DNA of 30,139 bases, taken from contig JBIQLO010000020.1 of assembly GCA_044464175.1 (NCBI GenBank), positions 1 to 30,139 of the forward strand. The letters run 5' to 3'. Positions within the stretch are counted from its first letter, which is position 1. Each line of letters opens with the position of its first letter. Positions 8,039 to 13,469 of the stretch are shown piece by piece. Source of the stretch: JBIQLO01 sp044464175. Lineage in GTDB: Bacteria > Planctomycetota > Phycisphaerae > Tepidisphaerales > Tepidisphaeraceae. The notes beneath the pieces were generated by a model that saw only the letters and a list, made by a program, of their open reading frames with translations, was not told the origin of the DNA and made no database searches. The position numbers and the translations under genes were made by a program.

Positions 8039-8485
8039 AAGCAGGTGCGGCACGTGATGGACGTGATGGAGGAATATCGGCGCCGGCCGATGACGGTCGT
8101 CTGGGCCATCGCGGTGTCGTTGCCGGTTCATTTCACGACGATCGTGGTGGCGATCTTCGCCGGGTGGGCGTTCGACCTGCCGCTGAGCACGGGATATTAC
8201 TTTGTGGCCGTGCCGGTGATCGTGCTGGTGGGGGCGGTTCCGATCTCGCCGCAGGGAGCCGGGGTGATGGAATACTTCGCGGTGAAGCTGACCGAGCGGC
8301 AGGGAGCGACCGTGGGGCAGGCGTTCGCCCTGACCATGTCGATCCGGGTGGTGCAGATTCTCTGGAACCTCAGCGGGGGCATCTTCGTCCTGCGGGGCGG
8401 ATATCACGCCCCCAGCCAGAAAGAGCAGGCGGAGATGGAGGAGGAAGAGGCGTCGCAGCCCGATGTGCTGAGTGCCGAGTGCTGA
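8039..8485 (+). pseudogene. UPF0104-type membrane protein, C-terminal part after the TAG
   Basis: In the same frame as the preceding part, KQVRHVMDVMEEYRRRPM leads into two or three membrane helices and the family motif ISPQGAGVMEYF. The part ends in an acidic tail (EMEEEEASQPD). It completes what would be a 471-residue protein if residue 323, now TAG, were an amino acid. A GTG at 8045 or an ATG at 8054 could restart translation, and AGCAGGTG at 8041-8047 could serve as a weak binding site. A split but working protein is therefore not excluded. TAG is an ordinary stop in this genome (smpB and the gene at 26616 end with it), so general recoding is not the reason. Confidence 0.7.
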
Positions 8486-8529
8486 GGCGGAACAAGCCAA
8501 AGACGTTTGTGGCCGACAGGAGAGGAAAT

Positions 8530-8668
8530 ATGCCCACCGCCGTGGAGTCCAGTCCGTCGCGGCTGGAGGGCCGAGAGCTTTTCGGCGCTGGAAGCGCGGG
8601 GCGTGGCGTTTGAGGCGCTCTATCCTGAAGGCAAGTTGTGGCGACTGACGCCGCCGGCGCGGCCTTGA
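8530..8668 (+). pseudogene. Small gene broken by a one-base frameshift
   Basis: An ATG at 8530 is preceded by a strong AGGAGAGG site, yet its frame stops after 27 codons at 8611-8613. The neighbouring frame continues convincingly from about 8571 (AESFSALEARGVAFEALYPE, then GKLWRLTPPARP) to TGA at 8666-8668. Removing one G from GGG at 8568-8570 joins the two into a single protein of about 45 residues. I do not recognise it. It lies directly downstream of the gene broken by TAG, which may mean shared decay or local sequence error. Confidence 0.5.
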
Positions 8669-8689
8669 GGTATACTTCCGGGCCGGACC

Positions 8690-9493
8690 ATGCTGCGCCA
8701 GATCGACCGCATCCTCCTGCGCGTGCCCAATATCCAGAGCGCGGTGAATTATTACCGCGACGTGCTGGGCATGACCCTGTTGCGCCAGGAGGGGCACCTG
8801 GCCAGTTTTCGCATCGGAGACGGCCCGGCGGAACTGGTGCTGCATGCCGATCCGGACCTGCCGGCCGAGGGGATTTATTACCTGGTGGAGGATGTGCGGG
8901 AGTTGTATCGCCGGCGGGAGGAGTTGCGCCTGCGCTTCGTCGCGCCGCCGTCGGCCGTGTCGCGGGGGTATCGGGCGACGGTGAAGGACCCCTTCGGCAA
9001 CGTGCTTCTGCTGCTGGACCGCACGGGCGACGGGGGGGAGACGATTGAAGACGCCAAGGCGCCGCTGGGGCTGTTTCCCGGCGTGGAGCAGCCGCTGACG
9101 CCCAAGCGGGAGGTGTTGGCCGAGCTGTACGAAAAGCTGGGGCGCACGGCCGATGACCTGCCCTATACGCCCCATTTTGAGTCGCTCTGGCGGGCGTATG
9201 CGGCGGCCCACGGGGAGCATCAGCCGACGCGCGGCGAAACCTGGCGGCATCTGCTGAACCTGCGCAAAGGGGGCAAGCTGCCCCGCCTGGGCCCGGCCCG
9301 CTCGCAACCGCCGGAGGTGTCGCCCGAAGACCGCCAGCGCCTGCGCGCCATGCTGGGGGCGGATATCGGCAAGCGCGACCGCCTCCCATACACCGACCGC
9401 TTCGACCAGATCGTGGACCAGTTCAACCAGACGCAATCGCGCCCCCTCTCGCCGCACCTGGTCTGGCGGCTGGTGGCGACGCTGGCCAAGTGA
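8690..9493 (+). CDS. VOC (glyoxalase-fold) protein with a duplicated C-terminal domain
   Basis: A 267-residue protein. Residues 1-112 are a VOC domain: IDRILLRVPNIQSAVNYYRD at the start, LGMTLLRQ, then KDPFGNVLLLLD. The first metal-ligand position, usually His in an I-D-H start, is Arg (R7), and the usual final Glu after GN is replaced by Leu. Metal-dependent catalysis is therefore doubtful. Residues about 140-192 and 215-267 are two copies of one unit of about 53 residues, both with LPYT followed by F-(E/D) and a late W-R-(H/L)-L. I do not know this unit. The start codon has no SD site; TATACT lies 13 bases upstream as a possible -10 box, without a good -35. Confidence 0.75.
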   Translation: MLRQIDRILLRVPNIQSAVNYYRDVLGMTLLRQEGHLASFRIGDGPAELVLHADPDLPAEGIYYLVEDVRELYRRREELRLRFVAPPSAVSRGYRATVKDPFGNVLLLLDRTGDGGETIEDAKAPLGLFPGVEQPLTPKREVLAELYEKLGRTADDLPYTPHFESLWRAYAAAHGEHQPTRGETWRHLLNLRKGGKLPRLGPARSQPPEVSPEDRQRLRAMLGADIGKRDRLPYTDRFDQIVDQFNQTQSRPLSPHLVWRLVATLAK

Positions 9494-9539
9494 GGGGGGA
9501 TGGTGGTTGACTTTCCCCTTCCGGCAACCGGGTAATGAA

Positions 9540-9710
9540 ATGCGTTCTGATCGAGCGGGCGAAGTGGTGATTATCTATGATCCACCGGCAAAGGGGCAGC
9601 GACCCTCCATCTGGGACTATTTTGGCAAATCGCCCCGCCCGCGCACGGCCGCCGACATTGACGAGCAAATCCGACAGGAACGCCAATCCTGGATCGCCGA
9701 GAATTTGTAA
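9540..9710 (+). CDS. Small protein resembling a type II antitoxin, no adjacent toxin
   Basis: A 56-residue hydrophilic protein. Its C-terminal half (SIWDYFGKSPRPRTAADIDE followed by QIRQERQSW) is similar in style to the toxin-wrapping tail of VapB-like antitoxins, as I recall them. The TAA stop overlaps the ATG of the next gene by one base (TAATG). In vapBC-type pairs a PIN-domain toxin would follow, but here the next gene encodes a membrane protein. The start is uncertain: the ATG at 9540 has no SD site, while a TTG at 9507 has GAGG 11 bases upstream and would add 11 residues. The assignment as antitoxin is tentative. Confidence 0.5.
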   Translation: MRSDRAGEVVIIYDPPAKGQRPSIWDYFGKSPRPRTAADIDEQIRQERQSWIAENL

Positions 9711-10213
9711 TGCCCGACCCTCTCTCTCCAATTCCGCTGGAGTACGCCGCTTCGTGGAAGAACCTCCGGGTTTATTTCAAATACCTACTTGCCGAGACGC
9801 TGCTGTTCTGCGGCGGGTGTCTGGCGGCCTGGGCCTGGGCGTTGTGGCAATCGAAGGCACGAACCTCTTCTGAGCCTCCATGGTATTTGCCGTGGCTGGG
9901 GGCGGGCCTTCCGGCGCTCGTGCCCGTGCAACTGCTGGCGGTGTTGGGGCGGAAGCGATGGGCCGCCCGCGCGATGACCCTGGTGCATGGCGGGATTGCC
10001 CTCTTGCTGTTTTGTCCGCTGCTGCTGGCGATCTTTATTCTTGTGCCCTACTGCATCCTGCTGGTGTTCTCCCAGAGAGCATGGCTGGCGGGGGCGCAAT
10101 GGAGCGCGTTTTTGGGCCTGTGGATATTGACCACCGCATTTGAATTCCATCTGACCTATCTCCACATCCTCTGGGGCGATTCGCTGCTGCCGGAGCACGA
10201 TCCGAATTCGTGA
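9710..10213 (+). CDS. Four-helix membrane protein, unknown function
   Basis: A 167-residue protein with about four hydrophobic segments near residues 27-47, 60-80, 92-120 and 128-150, and a short cytoplasmic N terminus containing SPIPLEY. Its ATG overlaps the stop of the antitoxin-like gene, so translation is probably coupled. The later gene at 10431 begins with the related SPIPLGY and has a similar helix layout, so the two are likely paralogues. Proline-rich N termini of this kind are common in planctomycete membrane proteins of unknown role. No catalytic or transport motif was recognised. Confidence 0.65.
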   Translation: MPDPLSPIPLEYAASWKNLRVYFKYLLAETLLFCGGCLAAWAWALWQSKARTSSEPPWYLPWLGAGLPALVPVQLLAVLGRKRWAARAMTLVHGGIALLLFCPLLLAIFILVPYCILLVFSQRAWLAGAQWSAFLGLWILTTAFEFHLTYLHILWGDSLLPEHDPNS

Positions 10214-10277
10214 AGGATGCCTGCGTGGGATCAATCGGAGCCGCGCACGAAGTAAGCGCTGGAGGGAAAACCTCTTC

Positions 10278-10363
10278 GGGTGCCACAGGTCGGCGTACTC
10301 GCAGACCTGTGCTTTCGGCGAGGCAACCGCACAGGTCGCGGAGTACCGTGACCTGTGGCACCC
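10278..10363. repeat. Long imperfect palindrome (cruciform or REP-like element)
   Basis: Two 35-base arms (10278-10312 and 10329-10363) pair at 29 of 35 positions around a 16-base loop. The outer 14 bases (GGGTGCCACAGGTC against GACCTGTGGCACCC) pair perfectly, as do GTACTC and the inner GACCTGTGC. The six mismatches fall in two blocks of three, which would be symmetric internal loops. It fills most of the gap between the two membrane-protein genes. No T-run follows, so it is not a standard terminator. Confidence 0.85.
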
Positions 10364-10392
10364 GGCTGACACTCGCGGCTCGATGATTCCGG

Positions 10393-10422
10393 TTGGCGGG
10401 GCCGCGCGGAAAGGGGTATCTT
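10393..10422 (+). promoter_or_regulatory. Possible promoter of the second membrane-protein gene
   Basis: TTGGCG (10393-10398) and TATCTT (10417-10422) are 18 bases apart, and 8 bases separate the -10 box from the ATG at 10431. Both boxes match four of six consensus bases. The geometry is the same as at pdxJ and smpB. Confidence 0.4.
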
Positions 10423-10430
10423 TGGGAGGC

Positions 10431-11084
10431 ATGGGCGAGGCGACATCTCCGATTCCGCTGGGATACAACACCGTCCGGCGGCGACCGCCGACGGGGGTGC
10501 TGGTGGCGGGGCTGATCTTTTGCGCGGGATGTCCGCTGGCATGGCTGATTGCGGCGGAGTTGGTGTTCGCGGCATTGAACAACTTCATCTTTTTTCCGCT
10601 TCAATTCTGGATCTGCCTAGTTTTGTGCGCGCTGGTTCCCGTTCTGGTGATCCTGCAGGCACGGGTTCTGACCCGGGGCCGAATAAAAACCGCGCGGTGG
10701 ATGGTACTGGCGCACCTCGGCATGGCGGGCCTGGCGATATGGGTTTACTTTCCGTGGATCATTTTTTTCAGTTATTTTGTCGTTAGAGGCCTTTATGACC
10801 AGCCTGCGGTGCGGCGCATATGCCTGTTTATCTTCAGTGTTGAGAGCATCTCCGCCCTGCTGCATTGGCGGTGGGCGCGGGCGATGCAGCGGGCGGTGGA
10901 AACGGGATCGGAATTTGAACCGGGCGGCAATGCGGAGGGCGAATCCGGAGGAATGCGGTTGGGTCGGTTTTGGCGGCGGTTGCCCGGGTGGGTGCGGTGG
11001 CCGCTGATGGGGATCGCGTTTGTGGCGGTGGCGTTCGCGGAGTTTTATGCTGTGTTGCTTGGAGCCTTGTTGATCTTGTCGTAG
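10431..11084 (+). CDS. Multi-helix membrane protein, paralogue of the 9710 gene product
   Basis: A 217-residue protein beginning MGEATSPIPLGYNT. Hydrophobic helices lie near residues 20-50, 52-75, 90-125 and 190-217, and a hydrophilic loop at about 140-185 contains an acidic, glycine-rich stretch. The start at 10431 is chosen for its match to the paralogue's N terminus; an in-frame ATG at 10383 would add 16 residues. GGGAGG lies only one base before the ATG, too close for normal SD use, and a -10-like box sits 8 bases upstream. The last codon and stop (TCG TAG) are the first bases of a palindromic repeat. Function is unknown. Confidence 0.6.
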   Translation: MGEATSPIPLGYNTVRRRPPTGVLVAGLIFCAGCPLAWLIAAELVFAALNNFIFFPLQFWICLVLCALVPVLVILQARVLTRGRIKTARWMVLAHLGMAGLAIWVYFPWIIFFSYFVVRGLYDQPAVRRICLFIFSVESISALLHWRWARAMQRAVETGSEFEPGGNAEGESGGMRLGRFWRRLPGWVRWPLMGIAFVAVAFAEFYAVLLGALLILS

Positions 11085-11120
11085 GGTTGCCACATCGCGG
11101 CGGCTGAAGCCGCCCCTACG
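11080..11120. repeat. CGTAGG-type palindromic element
   Basis: CGTAGGG (11080-11086) and CCCTACG (11114-11120) are inverted, with an inner perfect hairpin GGCGGCT-GA-AGCCGCC (11099-11114). Read from the minus strand it starts CGTAGGGGCGGCTTCAGCC. Its first bases form the stop codon of the upstream gene (TAG at 11082-11084), and its right edge abuts the SD site of the epimerase gene. Confidence 0.75.
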
Positions 11121-11137
11121 GCTTTGGGAGTCCATTC

Positions 11138-12052
11138 ATGTCCACCCCACGCATCATCCTCGCCGGCGGCAGCGGGTTTATCGGCCAGTCGGTGGCCGGG
11201 CCGCTGCTGGACAAAGGGTATGAGGTGGTCGTGCTGACGCGCTCTCCGGAAAAGACCAGCGGTCCCATTCGGCAGGTGCGCTGGGATGGGCGGACGGTGG
11301 AGGACTGGGGGCGGGAGGTGGATGGGGCAGCGGCCATCGTCAATCTCACCGGCAAAAGCGTCAACTGCCGTCCGACGGCGGCCAATTACCGCCAGATCAT
11401 CGACTCGCGCGTCAATTCCGTGGGCGCAGTGGCGGCGGCGATCCACGCCGCCCGGCACAAGCCGCGCGTCTGGGTGCAGGCCTCCTCGCTGGCGATTTAC
11501 GGCAACCCCGGCGAGCGGATTTGCGTGGAAGAGACCCCGCCGGGCGAGGGGCCGACGCCCGAGATCTGCAAGCAATGGGAGGCGGCGGTGGCCGATCATC
11601 CCACGCCGGCCACGCGGCGGGTGATTTTGCGCATCGGCTTTGCCTTGGGGCGGGGCGGGGGCGCGCTGGGGACGCTGGAAAAAATCACGCGCCTCTTCCT
11701 GGGCGGGCATGTCGGCTCGGGGCGGCAATATATCAGCTGGCTGCACATGGAGGACCTGAACCGGATCATCCTGGCGGCCATCGAGCGGGAGGATTTTTCG
11801 GGCCCCTACAACGCCTGCGCCCCCAACCCCGTCACCAACGCCCAGTTCATGCGCCAACTGCGCCACGCCCTGCACCGCCCCTGGTCGCCTCCAGCGCCGG
11901 CCTGGGCGGTGCGCCTGGCGTCGATCCCCATGGGGACCGACCCGGAACTGGCCCTCACCGGCCGCCGCTGCCTGCCCAAACGCCTGCTGGAACAGAAGTT
12001 CGCGTTCGAATACACCGATCTGGATAAGGCGCTCAAAGCGCTTTACACTTGA
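11138..12052 (+). CDS. NAD(P)-dependent epimerase, TIGR01777 (YfcH/SulA-like) family
   Basis: A 304-residue short-chain dehydrogenase-type protein. The N-terminal Rossmann motif GGSGFIG (residues 10-16) binds the nucleotide cofactor. NLTGKSV and the conserved ASSLAIYG (Tyr at the active-site position) follow, then a C-terminal family domain with YISWLHMEDL and NACAPNPVTN. These features define the TIGR01777 group, whose members act on unknown sugar-like or nucleotide-linked substrates in the cytoplasm. The length is normal. GGGAG lies 7 bases before the ATG. The gene is followed by an AT-rich repeat and then by the nitrilase gene. The context does not reveal a pathway. Confidence 0.9.
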   Translation: MSTPRIILAGGSGFIGQSVAGPLLDKGYEVVVLTRSPEKTSGPIRQVRWDGRTVEDWGREVDGAAAIVNLTGKSVNCRPTAANYRQIIDSRVNSVGAVAAAIHAARHKPRVWVQASSLAIYGNPGERICVEETPPGEGPTPEICKQWEAAVADHPTPATRRVILRIGFALGRGGGALGTLEKITRLFLGGHVGSGRQYISWLHMEDLNRIILAAIEREDFSGPYNACAPNPVTNAQFMRQLRHALHRPWSPPAPAWAVRLASIPMGTDPELALTGRRCLPKRLLEQKFAFEYTDLDKALKALYT

Positions 12053-12128
12053 TTTTTGTTATTTGTTATTTGTTATTTGTTTTGGAACGCGCCTGCTAAT
12101 TACCAACAACAAATAACCAATAACAACC
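12053..12128. repeat. AT-rich heptamer repeat with inverted copy
   Basis: Three perfect TTTGTTA units (12055-12075) and a partial fourth are followed, about 30 bases later, by the inverted form AACAAATAAC (12108-12117) and a degenerate copy up to 12128. The two sides can pair into a long AT-rich hairpin. The composition contrasts sharply with the GC-rich genes on both sides. It fills the gap between the epimerase and nitrilase genes. Confidence 0.75.
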
Positions 12129-12158
12129 AGCAAAGGTCAATACAGACAGCGTCAACCC

Positions 12159-12950
12159 ATGAACCTCCTTTTGTGCCAATTTGACCTCGTTTGGGAAGAT
12201 CGCCCGGCCAATCACGCGCGCGTGGAAGCAATGCTGGAAGCGCACCGGCCGGCGGCCGGGTCGCTGCTGGTCTTGCCGGAGATGTTCAACAGCGGCTTCA
12301 GCATGAACGTCGCCACCATCACCGAGACGCCCGAGCGTCCCGGCGAGCGATTCCTGGCCGGGCTGGCCCGGCGGTGGAACATTTCCATCCTGGCGGGACT
12401 GGTGGAGACGGCGGGCGATGGGCGGGGATATAACACCGCGCTGCTCGTCGGTCCCGAGGGGCGGGAACGGGCCCGCTATCACAAGCTCCATCCCTTTTCC
12501 TTTGCGGGGGAGGACCGGCATTACCACCCCGGGGAGCAGGTGGTGACGGTACCGCTGGATGGGTTCACCATGGCCCCGCTGATCTGCTACGACCTGCGGT
12601 TTCCGGAGGCGTTTCGGGCGGCCGTGGCGCGGGGGGCCGATCTCCTGATTGTCATCGCCAGCTGGCCGGCGGCGCGGGCGGCGCATTGGAACGCCCTGCT
12701 CCAGGCGCGGGCGATTGAGAACCAGGCGTATGTCGTGGGGGTGAACCGCTGCGGGCACGACCCCAAAAACACCTACGCGGGGCAAAGCCAGGTGATCGAT
12801 CCGATGGGGCGGGTGGTGGCGATGGCGGATGAAGCAGAGCAGATCCTGGCCGCGACCCTTGATCCGCAGGAAGTGGCGCAATGGCGGCAGCGGTTCCCCG
12901 CGTTGAACGACCGGCGGGGGGATCTTTTGCCCCTGAGCCCCGAACGCTGA
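12159..12950 (+). CDS. Carbon-nitrogen hydrolase, omega-amidase/YafV-like
   Basis: A 263-residue member of the nitrilase superfamily. The Glu-Lys-Cys triad is visible: E41 in LVLPEMFNSGF, K109 in YHKLHPFSF and C143 in LICYDLRFPE. The overall pattern, including AIENQAYVVGVNRCG near residues 187-201, is closest to omega-amidases (NIT2/YafV), which hydrolyse 2-oxoglutaramate or 2-oxosuccinamate to the 2-oxoacid and ammonia. Length agrees with that group. No SD site is near the ATG; the nearest AAAGG is more than 20 bases upstream. The product acts in the cytosol, and its neighbours give no pathway context. Substrate assignment is by family only. Confidence 0.88.
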   Translation: MNLLLCQFDLVWEDRPANHARVEAMLEAHRPAAGSLLVLPEMFNSGFSMNVATITETPERPGERFLAGLARRWNISILAGLVETAGDGRGYNTALLVGPEGRERARYHKLHPFSFAGEDRHYHPGEQVVTVPLDGFTMAPLICYDLRFPEAFRAAVARGADLLIVIASWPAARAAHWNALLQARAIENQAYVVGVNRCGHDPKNTYAGQSQVIDPMGRVVAMADEAEQILAATLDPQEVAQWRQRFPALNDRRGDLLPLSPER

Positions 12951-12960
12951 ACGCCGTCGC

Positions 12961-12990
12961 GTGGCAATCCCGCGCCGCGCCGCATATGAT
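12961..12990 (+). promoter_or_regulatory. smpB promoter, predicted leaderless transcript
   Basis: GTGGCA (12961-12966), an 18-base spacer and TATGAT (12985-12990) lie upstream, with only 8 bases between the -10 box and the smpB ATG. The -35 form, spacer length and distance to the start codon closely match the pdxJ promoter. Confidence 0.5.
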
Positions 12991-12998
12991 GCCGGGCG

Positions 12999-13469
12999 AT
13001 GGCCCGCAAGAAGGATCAACCCGACCATTCCCCCCGCATCGTCAACCGGCGGGCGCTGCACGAGTATGCGATTCTGGCCAAAATCGAGTGCGGGATGGCG
13101 CTGCAGGGGTCGGAAGTGAAGTCGCTGCGCCAGGGCAAGGCCCAGCTTCAGGAGGCGTTCGGGCGCGTGGAGCAGGGGGAGCTGGTGCTGCACAACGCGC
13201 ACATCGACCCGTATGAGAAGGCGACGCTGGCGTGGAACCATGACCCGCGCCGTCCGCGCAAGCTCCTGGCGCACCGGCGGGAAATCCGCAAGATTGAGGG
13301 GGAGCTGAAGGAGAAGGGGACGACGCTCATCCCGCTGGCGATCTACTTCAAAAACGGGCGCGCGAAGGTGGAGCTGGCGGTGGCCCGGGGCAAACAGCAG
13401 TTCGACAAGCGCCAGAGCATCAAGAAAAAGGAAATGGACCGCCAGTTGCGGCGGTCGATGATGCGCTAG
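12999..13469 (+). CDS. smpB: SsrA-binding protein SmpB (trans-translation)
   Basis: SmpB binds tmRNA and the ribosome and is essential for rescue of stalled ribosomes by trans-translation. The 156-residue product has the family sequence throughout: NRRALHEYAILAKIECGMAL, GSEVKSLRQGKAQLQEAF, HIDPYEKA, RPRKLLAHRREI and a C-terminal basic tail (KRQSIKKKEMDRQLRRSM) that enters the mRNA channel. The ATG at 12999 has no SD site but lies 8 bases after a -10-like TATGAT. The stop TAG at 13467-13469 shares the tetramer CTAG with the stop of the convergent gene. The tmRNA gene itself was not seen in the window. Confidence 0.97.
   Translation: MARKKDQPDHSPRIVNRRALHEYAILAKIECGMALQGSEVKSLRQGKAQLQEAFGRVEQGELVLHNAHIDPYEKATLAWNHDPRRPRKLLAHRREIRKIEGELKEKGTTLIPLAIYFKNGRAKVELAVARGKQQFDKRQSIKKKEMDRQLRRSMMR

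Noticed and set aside
9540..10213. A standard vapBC toxin-antitoxin pair
   Set aside because: No PIN-domain sequence with its conserved acidic residues is present in the second gene, which is a hydrophobic membrane protein.
10278..10363. Possible integron attC site
   Set aside because: The palindrome has the size of an attC site, but no core-site pattern was seen, no integrase is present, and the flanking genes are not cassette-like.
12055..12128. Possible CRISPR array
   Set aside because: The units are 7 bases long without spacers, and no cas gene is near.
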